This document shows positions 46,076-53,535 of a stretch of DNA of 64,000 bases, one piece after another (position 1 is the first letter of the stretch; each line of letters begins with the position of its first letter). This DNA is from Arthrobacter sp. M2012083 (GTDB lineage Bacteria; Actinomycetota; Actinomycetes; Actinomycetales; Micrococcaceae). A program made the position numbers and the translations under genes. The DNA is taken from the NCBI RefSeq assembly GCF_000281065.1, contig NZ_AKKK01000058.1, positions 42,056 through 106,055 on the forward strand. Direction: 5' to 3'. Below the pieces are notes generated by a model, which was not told where the DNA came from, made no database searches, and worked only from the letters and a program-made list of their open reading frames with translations.

Positions 46076-46082
46076 GCAGTAT

Positions 46083-46820
46083 TTAGACGACTGTGCTGGT
46101 CAACGTACCAATTCCCTCGAGACTGATTTGTACGCAGTCTCCGGGGTTAACAGCTGCGAAGGTACCCGGCGCCCCCGTCATCACGATGTCACCAGGCTTC
46201 AGAGTCGTCCAGCGAGTGACATACACCAGGCAGTCCACGACGCTCGTGGGTAGATTGAATGTCCCGGAATTGGCCCTAACCTCGCCGTTCACTCGCACGG
46301 TGATGTTGACCTTTTCAGGATCCCTAATGTCGGTCTCAATCCAATGTCCAAGAGGTGTGCAATTGATACCGGCTTTGGCTTGGAAGAGTTTTTCGTCGAT
46401 AAGTCCTTGGTCGGCGTTCGTGACATCATTCGCGATCGTGTACCCCAGCACATGGTCCATCGCCTCTTCCGTGGTGAGACCGGCAGCGCGTTTACGAATA
46501 ACAACTGCCAACTCGCCCTCCACGTGGACTGCCCCAGCGTCCCGAGCCGTCTTTATCTGATCACCCGGGTTGGCCAGGGTATGTACGGATTTGTGCCATG
46601 CCTGTACGGGAAGCGGATGCTTATTGGTAGGGCGGTTATGGCTCATTCCTATGAGGACGGACGGACGTACCGGGGCGAGTAGCTTCGCACCATCCGCCGG
46701 TGTGACTTGCCCAGTGAAGGATATGACTTCGGCAAAGGGGTCTTCCAGATGGTGCCACTCACCGTTCCGAAATACTGCATGCCGTGGGCCTGCGCTCGTT
46801 TGTATCCTAGCAAGTCGCAT
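46083..46820 (-). CDS. Fumarylacetoacetate-hydrolase-family protein
   Basis: A 245-residue member of the FAH superfamily with the metal-binding pattern HVEGELAVVI, the GYTIANDVTNAD segment and the C-terminal MTGAPGTFAAVNPGD (usually TGTPxG.). Relatives are isomerases, decarboxylases or hydrolases of oxo-dicarboxylates. It follows the succinate-semialdehyde dehydrogenase gene by 41 bp on the same strand, so an operon is likely. Its substrate in nicotine breakdown is unknown; a C4-C5 oxo-acid from either branch is a guess. Confidence 0.85.
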   Translation of the reverse strand: MRLARIQTSAGPRHAVFRNGEWHHLEDPFAEVISFTGQVTPADGAKLLAPVRPSVLIGMSHNRPTNKHPLPVQAWHKSVHTLANPGDQIKTARDAGAVHVEGELAVVIRKRAAGLTTEEAMDHVLGYTIANDVTNADQGLIDEKLFQAKAGINCTPLGHWIETDIRDPEKVNITVRVNGEVRANSGTFNLPTSVVDCLVYVTRWTTLKPGDIVMTGAPGTFAAVNPGDCVQISLEGIGTLTSTVV

Positions 46821-46861
46821 TATTCACTGGTTCAGACGGCATGTAAGCCCCTACCAGTCGT

Positions 46862-48367
46862 TCAGTTCTCGTAGGGATCGGCGATGCCGATGTATTGGGT
46901 GGTGGTGTATTCGGCGATACCTTCGGACCCGCCTTCGCGGCCTAGCCCTGATTGTTTAACGCCACCAAAGGGGGCGGCGGCGTTGGAGATGATGCCCGCG
47001 TTGAAGCCAACCATGCCAAACTCGATCTGCTCCGCCACCCGCAGGAGCCGGTTAAGGTCGCGGCTGTAAAGGTAGGCCGCGAGCCCGTATTCCGAGGCGT
47101 TAGCCAGTTTGATTGCGTCCTGTTCAGTAGTGAAGGTGGTGACAGGAGCGACGGGTCCGAAGATTTCCTGGCCGAGGATCGCCGCATTGTTGGGAACGTC
47201 GGCGAGGACGGTGGGCTGATAGAAGTAGCCTGGTCCGTCCACGGGGGCCCCGCCGGTGACAGCGACAGCGCCGGCGTCCACCGCAGCAGTGACTAGGGCA
47301 TGGATGTCGTCGCGAGCACCGTTATTGATCAGCGGGCCGACCTGACTGGCAGGGTCCGTACCTCGGCCGGTGGAGAGGGCACCCATCGCGGCTGCGAACT
47401 TCCGGGTGAATTCCTGCGCCACGGATTCTTGAACGAGGAACCGGTTGGCTGCTGTGCAGGCCTCGCCCATGTTCCGCATCTTGGCCGCCATTGCCCCTTC
47501 TACAGCTTTGTCCAGGTCTGCATCTTCGAACACGACGAACGGAGCATTTCCACCCAATTCCATGGAAGTCCGCAGGACATGTCGGGAAGCGTCTGACATC
47601 AGGCGCTTGCCGACCGGAGTGGACCCTGTGAAGGAAACCTTACGCAGCCGGGAATCTTTCAGGAGTGGCCCGGATATCCCCGACGCCGAGGAGGAAGAAA
47701 CGACATTGAGAACTCCTGCAGGAAGGCCGGCCTCCATCATCGTTTGGGCGAATAGCTGCGAAGTTAGCGGCGTCAGCTTTGCTGGTTTAAGAACCATCGT
47801 GCAACCAGCGGCGACCGCGGGAGCAACCTTGCGAGTAGCCATGGCCAACGGGAAATTCCACGGCGTTATCAGCAGGCAGGGACCTACGGGTTTGTGCTGG
47901 ACCAGGATCTTGTTCTTACCTTCGGGGGTGGTGAGGTATCGGCCGTAGTCCCGAACAGTTTCTTCCGAGAACCAACGCAGAAACTCGGCGCCGTAGGCAA
48001 CCTCGCCCCGGGCTTCAGCCAATGGCTTGCCCATCTCCAACGTCATCAAAAGCGCGAAGTCCTCCGATCGCGCTGTTACCAGGTCGAAGGCACGGCGCAA
48101 AATCTCGGCTCGCACCCGCGGAGCGGTCCGCGCCCACGAGGTCTGCGCCGCGCAAGCAGCCTCCAGAGCGGCGACGGCATCTTCGCTAGTGGCCGAAGCT
48201 AGAGTAGCGAGCACCTCCCCCGTAGCAGGATCACGCACATCAAACGTTCCGCCGTCTGATGCATCCCGCCACTGGCCGCCAACAAGCAAGCCGGTGGGCA
48301 CAGACGCGAGCAGAGGGGCCTCGCGCTCTAGGGGAGCGGCGGGGAACACAGCCGATTCAACTGTCAT
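46862..48367 (-). CDS. sad: Succinate-semialdehyde dehydrogenase
   Basis: NAD(P)-dependent aldehyde dehydrogenase of 501 residues that oxidises succinic semialdehyde, from GABA or methylaminobutyrate, to succinate. Catalytic residues visible are Asn171 (TPWNFPLAM), Glu270 (MELGGNAPFVVF) and Cys304 (GEACTAANRF). The C terminus has the family FGGVKQSGLGREGG motif. It starts at ATG 48367. An ACCATGGT palindrome lies about 100 bp upstream. It links the side-chain branch to the citric acid cycle. Confidence 0.93.
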   Translation of the reverse strand: MTVESAVFPAAPLEREAPLLASVPTGLLVGGQWRDASDGGTFDVRDPATGEVLATLASATSEDAVAALEAACAAQTSWARTAPRVRAEILRRAFDLVTARSEDFALLMTLEMGKPLAEARGEVAYGAEFLRWFSEETVRDYGRYLTTPEGKNKILVQHKPVGPCLLITPWNFPLAMATRKVAPAVAAGCTMVLKPAKLTPLTSQLFAQTMMEAGLPAGVLNVVSSSSASGISGPLLKDSRLRKVSFTGSTPVGKRLMSDASRHVLRTSMELGGNAPFVVFEDADLDKAVEGAMAAKMRNMGEACTAANRFLVQESVAQEFTRKFAAAMGALSTGRGTDPASQVGPLINNGARDDIHALVTAAVDAGAVAVTGGAPVDGPGYFYQPTVLADVPNNAAILGQEIFGPVAPVTTFTTEQDAIKLANASEYGLAAYLYSRDLNRLLRVAEQIEFGMVGFNAGIISNAAAPFGGVKQSGLGREGGSEGIAEYTTTQYIGIADPYEN

Positions 48368-48464
48368 TTGTAGTCCTCAGAAGATTGTTTTGTAAGCGAC
48401 TGATTGTGGTGGGTGGGCACATTGGGGGTGAGTAAGTTTCCGCTAAGGAAAGCGCAAGACGCGG

Positions 48465-48472
48465 ACCATGGT
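48465..48472. promoter_or_regulatory. ACCATGGT palindrome upstream of sad
   Basis: The same 8-bp palindrome found before purU and nboR lies 98 bp before the sad start codon on the minus strand. It is a candidate regulator site; this is inference from repetition. Confidence 0.35.
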
Positions 48473-48549
48473 GAGACAAAGTTGTGACGGTAGGCGTCGC
48501 ATGAGTGCCGGCGAAATTGACTCTTATGTTAGGAGCACGGAGTCCAACA

Positions 48550-48798
48550 TTAGATATTCGGTCGACATCCAACATTGCTTCTCCAGAGATCGCGCTCCAC
48601 TGTCGTCCCTGGGGATATGTCCGGCGAAAGGCGGACACTGAACGTTCTTTGGTCGTGACGCGTGACAACAATTCCATGGGTTGACGTCCGTAACGCATGC
48701 GCCATTGCCTCGGTGACCACGGCGGTGAGTCGTTCATCCACCTCGCAGCGGTGATCAACTGTGATGACCTTGCTAAATATGCCCGTGTGCTGTGGCAT
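48550..48798 (-). CDS. Small conserved-looking protein upstream of sad
   Basis: An 82-residue protein starts at ATG 48798 after a strong GGAAGGAG site. Composition is protein-like (FSKVITVDHRCEVDERLTAV; THGIVVTRHDQRTFSVRLS), with an alpha/beta pattern. Small proteins of this kind are frequent in Arthrobacter, function unknown. It precedes sad by 180 bp on the same strand but the ACCATGGT site lies between them, so a separate transcript is possible. Confidence 0.65.
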   Translation of the reverse strand: MPQHTGIFSKVITVDHRCEVDERLTAVVTEAMAHALRTSTHGIVVTRHDQRTFSVRLSPDISPGTTVERDLWRSNVGCRPNI

Positions 48799-49187
48799 GC
48801 CGGTGGCTCCTTCCGAGGCGGTGCGCGAGTCTCTACCGCGCTATGTTTCAGACATAAAAGTGCTCTGTTGCTTCGAAGCGAACGCAAAGGCGGTTACGGT
48901 CTCACGTCTAAGCAGTCAGTATGAAGCGCCCCGCGGTGGTCCCAAACAGTTCTAGAGGATGATTTCTGTACTAATTCCGTACTTGAGTCCGAAAACGAAC
49001 CCGGCTATGAAACCGGGAAAATCCTCCACGAGGTCAGGCTGGACGTCTCCAGCGGCCTGTCGCTTGGGGGTAAGCACATCCGGAACTTTCCCTCGCCGAG
49101 GCTTTTAGGGCAACAATCCACTCGGCCACGCGCCACCCGGCAGACACCGCAACGACTATTCAGAAGTACAAAAACGAGGAGAGATTT

Positions 49188-49203
49188 ATCATACTCGTAT
49201 GAT
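49188..49203. promoter_or_regulatory. Perfect palindrome upstream of the amine oxidase gene
   Basis: ATCATACTCGTATGAT is a perfect 7-bp inverted repeat around TC, 90 bp before the amine oxidase start. Operator-like; a related motif lies at the pmfR start (37802-37816) and a shorter one before ndhM (8751-8760). Confidence 0.5.
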
Positions 49204-49293
49204 TTTGTTAGCACTCCTAGCGACCTAATCTGGGGTGGGAACAGCGTCTTCTACTGTCTTCGCCCCTGAACAAAACGAAACGGAGGTGGCTGT

Positions 49294-50559
49294 GTGGGCC
49301 GCATAGGAATTCTTGGTGCCGGCTTGGCTGGCCTTGCAGCTGCTACAAAACTCGCCGAAGCCGGTGAAAACGTCACGGTATTCGAAGCCCGCAACCGCCC
49401 CGGTGGTCGTGTGTGGTCCGAAACGCTTGACACACCAAAAGGCAGCTATGTGATAGAACGAGGTGCAGAATTCGTTCTAGATGGCTACACTTCCATGCGG
49501 CGGCTGCTTTCCCAGTTTGGGCTTAGCTTGGTTGACACTGGCATGAGCTATTACGTTCGGGAACCCGGCGACACGACTGGAATCACTTGTGATGACATTA
49601 TCCGTACCGGACGGGAAGCACTGGAATTAGCCAGTGGCAGTGGCCTTCAGGGGACCGCCGAAGAGTTGCTTGCCAAGTTGCCCGACGAACCGGAACTGGT
49701 CGACGCCCTTCGTGCCCGAATCGAAATCTCTACGGCTGTGAGCGCATCAGAGGTCACGGCGAGATCCTTACAACATATCGCCTCGTTCGAACCCAAACCC
49801 AGCTGGCGGGTGGCTGGCGGCAATCAGCGGCTGCCCGACGCGATGGCAGCTGCACTTGGTTCTGCTGTTCGTTACGGCGAAACCGTGGGGGCGGTTGAAA
49901 ACATTAGTGACGGCGGTGTTCTTGTTACCACCGACACCGACACGTCCGTTTTCGACACCGTCGTTGTTGCTCTTCCGTTGGCTGTAATCCGTGACTCGCA
50001 ACTGAACCTTCCGACAACCGAGGCACGTGACGCAGCCCTAAAGCACGTTCTTCAAGGACATGCGGCAAAACTACACCTCCCATTGGAAACCCAGCCCGCC
50101 ACAAGTGCTGTCATGTCCGTCGAAGGCCGCTACTGGACCTGGACAGCCACGGACGAATCCGGGGCCGTGGCCCCGGTGCTGAACGCCTTCATGGGCTCAC
50201 CATCAGCCATTACCCGTGCCAGCCTTAAACAGCGCCCAGCGGAATGGGTTGCCAAAGCACGAGCACTTCGCACGGATCTCGCCATCCCACAGGACGCTGC
50301 CGCGCTGACCACTGTATGGTCCGAGGACCAACTGGCAGGTGGCGCTTACGCCGCCCATGCCCCAGGCGTAACGGCAGCGGGGACAGCTCTTTTGGAAAAG
50401 CCGGTAGGAGATGTTTTCTGGGCCGGCGAATACAGCGAACCCGAATTTGTAGGCCTAATGGAAGGAGCTATACGCAGCGGCGAGCGAGCCGCCGGACGTG
50501 TAATGCAGCGCCTTGAAACTAAGTCTGGTAACTCTGACTCTGAAAGAAGCAAAGCATGA
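49294..50559 (+). CDS. mao: Flavin amine oxidase (4-methylaminobutanoate oxidase, methylamine-forming)
   Basis: A 421-residue monoamine-oxidase-type flavoprotein with the FAD motif GRIGILGAGLAGLAAATKL followed by VFEARNRPGGRVWSE, and the C-terminal flavin segment VFWAGEYSEPEFVGLMEGAI. In pAO1 such an enzyme (Mao) deaminates 4-methylaminobutyrate or GABA to succinic semialdehyde, releasing methylamine, an alternative to MabO. The start is a GTG at 49294 after GAAACGGAGG. A cupin gene overlaps its stop by four bases. Confidence 0.92.
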   Translation: MGRIGILGAGLAGLAAATKLAEAGENVTVFEARNRPGGRVWSETLDTPKGSYVIERGAEFVLDGYTSMRRLLSQFGLSLVDTGMSYYVREPGDTTGITCDDIIRTGREALELASGSGLQGTAEELLAKLPDEPELVDALRARIEISTAVSASEVTARSLQHIASFEPKPSWRVAGGNQRLPDAMAAALGSAVRYGETVGAVENISDGGVLVTTDTDTSVFDTVVVALPLAVIRDSQLNLPTTEARDAALKHVLQGHAAKLHLPLETQPATSAVMSVEGRYWTWTATDESGAVAPVLNAFMGSPSAITRASLKQRPAEWVAKARALRTDLAIPQDAAALTTVWSEDQLAGGAYAAHAPGVTAAGTALLEKPVGDVFWAGEYSEPEFVGLMEGAIRSGERAAGRVMQRLETKSGNSDSERSKA

Positions 50560-50900
50560 GCACCGTACTTCACGCATCTTCCATACACTGGCCAAAACCG
50601 GTTTCGATTACTTCCGAACGAGTCATTCAGGGCACACCCGCCGCGAGTACCCACGTGCTTTTTACGGACGGCAAAACGGAACTTGGTCTGTGGCGGGTGA
50701 GTCCTGGTGAATTTAGTACAGTCCATCAGGGATACGAGGAATTTATTAGCGTGTTAGAAGGAGAAGGTGAACTGATTCATGATGACGGCTCACGCATCAC
50801 CCTCAAGCCCGGAACAGTCCTAATCCTTGAGAACGGCTGGAGCGGTCGGTGGAGTATCAAAAGCACCCTCGTTAAGTCCTACGCAATAGTTCGCCTTTGA
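50556..50900 (+). CDS. Cupin-domain protein coupled to the amine oxidase
   Basis: A 114-residue single cupin domain (LGLWRVSPGEFSTVHQGYEE; VLEGEGELIHDDG; LKPGTVLILENGWSGRWSI), of the short DUF861-like type. It overlaps the amine oxidase gene (ATGA), implying a linked job, perhaps handling the aldehyde or amine product. It resembles in build, not closely in sequence, the cupin next to the dihydroxypseudooxynicotine hydrolase. Function unproven. Confidence 0.82.
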   Translation: MSTVLHASSIHWPKPVSITSERVIQGTPAASTHVLFTDGKTELGLWRVSPGEFSTVHQGYEEFISVLEGEGELIHDDGSRITLKPGTVLILENGWSGRWSIKSTLVKSYAIVRL

Positions 50901-51281
50901 ACTGAAACGGGACAAGCACCTGTGCCGTAAAAGTTTTCTACCCTTCATCGTAGCGAAAGTCGCTGTATCCATAGCTCTACAAAAGGTCTAGACGTGAACA
51001 AGCACTCGTTCCACCTGTTCCGCCCCGGGTTTTGCCATGTGCGGTCAACTAACCATGGTGCGCGCCACCTCCAAGATCGGACACCACTCGGTAACTGCAC
51101 GTTCGTCGAAAAATTTAGCAAGGCTGCCCTTCCTTCTCAGGCATTGAGGACTCCCGTTGAAAATCGCAATCCCGAAGTACAGGATCTTCTTCCCTGGCTC
51201 GGCTGGCTGACCACATAAACCGGCAGCAACGCACAAGTTAGCCTGCGGCCGCCGTAAATCGGAAAAGAAAGGATTGAGACT
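50901..51281. other. Upstream region of nboR
   Basis: No gene is supported; a frame at 50994-51218 starts with GTG but lacks a ribosome-binding site and family resemblance. The region holds the ACCATGGT palindrome and presumably the nboR promoter. Confidence 0.4.
51052..51059. promoter_or_regulatory. ACCATGGT palindrome upstream of nboR
   Basis: Third intergenic copy of the palindrome, about 220 bp before the nboR start. The nicotine-blue reductase gene is reported to be PmfR controlled, which fits an operator role, unproven here. Confidence 0.4.
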
Positions 51282-51896
51282 TTGGCAGCAAAATACAGGA
51301 TCGGATATTTCGTGGGGAGCTTGGCAACCGGCTCTATCAACCGGGTTCTCTCGCAAGCTTTGATAAATCTTGCACCAGAGGACCTCGAGTTCAGCGAAAT
51401 TCCGATTAGGGATCTCCCGCTTTATAGCTATGACTACGACGCGGATTTCCCGCCGGAAGGCCGGGCGCTCAAGCGTGCCATTGAAGCGTCGGACGGTATT
51501 CTCTTCGTGTCTCCCGAGTACAACCGTTCCATTCCGGGTGCCCTTAAAAACGCTATCGACTGGGGCTCTCGTCCTTGGGGATCGAATTCGTTCGCCCGTA
51601 AACCCACCGGCATCATCGGGACCTCCCCGGGTAGTATCGGCACCGCCGTGATGCAGTCATCCTTCCGCAGCATCCTTAGCTTCCTAGACGCACCCCAGCT
51701 GAATTCGCCTGAAGCATACGTTCACTACGACGCGGACGTGTTTGGGGAAGGGGGCGAAGTCAAGGATGAACGCACCGCGAAATTCCTGCGCCACTACATG
51801 GACGAGTACAGCGCCTTCGTTGCCCGAGTCCTAGCAGCCAACACCGCCGGACACATCGGTGATATGGAGCCGGACAGGGAGAAGCTATCCCGCTAA
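51282..51896 (+). CDS. nboR: NAD(P)H-nicotine blue oxidoreductase
   Basis: FMN-dependent quinone reductase that reduces the nicotine-blue pigment to its leuco form and limits one-electron redox cycling. The 204-residue flavodoxin-like protein has the phosphate-binding GSLATGSINRVLSQAL and the NADPH-dependent FMN reductase motif SPEYNRSIPGALKNAIDW, with GIIGTSPGSIGTAVMQ. The start is a TTG at 51282 after AAGAAAGGA. It stands alone between the cupin gene and the mobile region. Confidence 0.9.
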   Translation: MAAKYRIGYFVGSLATGSINRVLSQALINLAPEDLEFSEIPIRDLPLYSYDYDADFPPEGRALKRAIEASDGILFVSPEYNRSIPGALKNAIDWGSRPWGSNSFARKPTGIIGTSPGSIGTAVMQSSFRSILSFLDAPQLNSPEAYVHYDADVFGEGGEVKDERTAKFLRHYMDEYSAFVARVLAANTAGHIGDMEPDREKLSR

Positions 51897-52076
51897 AAAG
51901 GACAACGCGCCACGACAGCAAACTGTCCCTGTCGAGGACACCACACTGACGTAACTGTGATGTTGCGGTTGTAGATGGGTCTGTCTGGTCCGCGGCTGCA
52001 GAATTTGCGAAAAGTCATAGCTAGGGTTGCCACCGAGCGATGGCCCTAACCTTCACGGCTGCAGATGTCGGCAAGG

Positions 52077-52418
52077 CTAGCAACTCAGCGAAACACCGTG
52101 GCAAGGGCAAAAAGCTGCGGAGCAAGGAAACTGCTCACGACCGTTAGTCGGCCGTTGGTCCACGCCGCCGGTGACGCTGATGTCGTCCCAGGTTAGACGT
52201 GCGATGTTTTCAGCTTGTTGTCCGAAGACGAGGATGAGGATGGCGGCGGCCCGGTCATGGCCGCAGGCGCAGACCTCGCAGGTGCGTTTTGCCTGCTGAT
52301 AGCAGTAGCCGCAGACTCCGCCGTCGGGCCAACGCGCAACCGTTTGGTGGTGCTGGCCGCAGCGGCCGCAGGGGACCGGCCAGCGAACGGGGTCCTCTGT
52401 TTTGCGTGGCCTACTCAC
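52077..52418 (-). pseudogene. Zinc-finger protein of a recombinase cluster, internally deleted
   Basis: From a GTG at 52418, inside the end of the HTH gene, the frame reads a four-cysteine zinc module (PVRWPVPCGRCGQHHQT; CGYCYQQAKRTCEVCACGH). It then passes directly to a C-terminal-like piece (AILILVFGQQAENIARLTWD) that in complete relatives lies far downstream. The product of 113 residues is much shorter than the several hundred residues I expect, so a large in-frame deletion is inferred. Confidence 0.6.
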
Positions 52419-52716
52419 CGTCTTCGGGAGCGACGAGCCGGACGCGTCGTGCGATCGGGTTTCCTGGTTGGATGCCGAGGTCTTCGCTGCGTTTCGGGGC
52501 GTTCGCTGTCGCTGCGGCGCGCATTTCCACGAAAGGTTCGAAAAGGTCGTTCGGGGTGCAGTCCAGGACGTCGCAGAGCGCGGCGAATGTTCTTGCCGGA
52601 ATGCGCTCAGGCGTGGAGGTGACCAGCCTGTAGACCTGGCTTTCGGAGAGGTTGATGCCACGGGATTTCAGGAGCGGCATCAGTTCGGTGGTCTTCCAGA
52701 GGTTCTGCTTTGTCAT
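52411..52716 (-). CDS. XRE-type helix-turn-helix regulator
   Basis: A 101-residue Cro/C1-type DNA-binding protein: LMPLLKSRGINLSESQVYRLV forms the helix-turn-helix, and ALCDVLDCTPNDLFEPFVE is the usual tail motif. ATG 52716 is chosen; the longer frame runs antisense through the recombinase remnant. It follows a tyrosine-recombinase tail and overlaps a zinc-finger gene, an arrangement I recognise from actinobacterial integrase cassettes. It probably controls that cassette. Confidence 0.8.
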   Translation of the reverse strand: MTKQNLWKTTELMPLLKSRGINLSESQVYRLVTSTPERIPARTFAALCDVLDCTPNDLFEPFVEMRAAATANAPKRSEDLGIQPGNPIARRVRLVAPEDGE

Positions 52717-52757
52717 CAGGGCTCGCAGGTTTCCAGCGGTAGCCGATCCGGCGCTGT

Positions 52758-52889
52758 TCAGGCATCTGGGTCCTCCAAGTTCGCGATGCGGCGTGCAATC
52801 ATCTGCTGCACGGTTTTCTGCTTGAAGTCCGACGATACCGAGGTATAGAGGCCGGTAGTCGACGCATAGGAGTGGCCAACCTGCGTCTG
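52758..52889 (-). pseudogene. C-terminal end of the interrupted tyrosine recombinase
   Basis: The frame reads MQTQVGHSYASTTGLYTSVS, including the conserved G-H and the catalytic Tyr context, then ends NLEDPDA. This is the missing tail of the recombinase whose N-terminal part lies at 56882-57739. The two are separated by a Tn554-like transposon of about 4 kb. Confidence 0.75.
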
Positions 52890-53004
52890 CATTATCTTGA
52901 GCCCGTCGGGCTCCTGTGCCTCTGGCCTGCGGTTTTGGGTTGGTGGGTGTGTCCGGGACGTGCATGACGGTGGCATTGGGTGTCCTTTCATTCTCGTGGA
53001 TCTG

Positions 53005-53385
53005 TTATGGATTCGGGATGGTCGCGGGGTCTGGTGATGGACTTTGGCGGCGTTGTCCGAGGGCGTGTGCGAGTTGCTGTCGCAGTCGTTGGTTCTCGTC
53101 GTTGAGTCGTCGGATTCTGTCGTTGGCCGCTTCGAGTCGTTGCCGTAGCGAGGCCTCGCTTGCCCGCTGTGGCTGTGATGCCGGTGTGGGCTCCGCTGAG
53201 GCGTGGTTTTGGCGGAGGCGTTCGATTTCGGCGCGGAGGTCGGGCTGGGTGTAGAGCCAGGACCGGGAGACTCGGGCGTATTTGGCGACGGCGTCGAAGG
53301 TGACCGGTCGGCCTTCCGCGTGCAGCGTGCGCAGCGCTTGGACGGCTTTGGACCGGGTGAGAGCGGCGCGCTGCTGTGCAGCTTT
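53005..53385 (-). pseudogene. tnpC: TnpC-like (DUF6262) protein lacking its start
   Basis: Reads AAQQRAALTRSKAVQALRTL, FDAVAKYARVSRSWLYTQPD and a leucine-rich coiled coil (EAANDRIRRLNDENQRLRQQ), typical of the TnpC/DUF6262 partner of Tn554-type recombinases. Its first dozen codons (MNRPDNSRHLIK) are present but lie on the opposite strand at 53499-53534, inside an inverted segment. Upstream in the present frame is unrelated sequence, so the gene is probably broken. Confidence 0.8.
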
Positions 53386-53535
53386 GCGGCCGAGGCCCGC
53401 GGACAGACCCGGCTCATCGAGATGAACCAGGCCGTGCTGCACAACCTGGACCGCATCATCGACTCCCTCGACGACACCGCACCAGCCGAGGCCGCCGGAT
53501 GAACCGCCCCGACAACAGCCGGCACCTGATCAAGA
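53384..53535 (+). other. Inverted segment carrying the tnpB tail and tnpC start
   Basis: On the plus strand this stretch of about 150 bp reads FAAEARGQTRLIEMNQAVLH ... IIDSLDDTAPAEAAG, stop, overlapping ATG, then MNRPDNSRHLIK. These are the expected C terminus of tnpB and N terminus of tnpC, both of which should be on the minus strand. Restoring the orientation joins both genes in frame, with tnpB stop and tnpC start overlapping as ATGA. Confidence 0.8.

Noticed and set aside
50994..51218. 74-codon frame upstream of nboR
   Set aside because: It has a GTG start without a ribosome-binding site, no family resemblance, and overlaps the likely regulatory region.
52758..53525. 255-codon minus-strand frame treated as one gene
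   Set aside because: Only the last 45 or so codons match a recombinase tail; the rest is tnpC read in the wrong frame.
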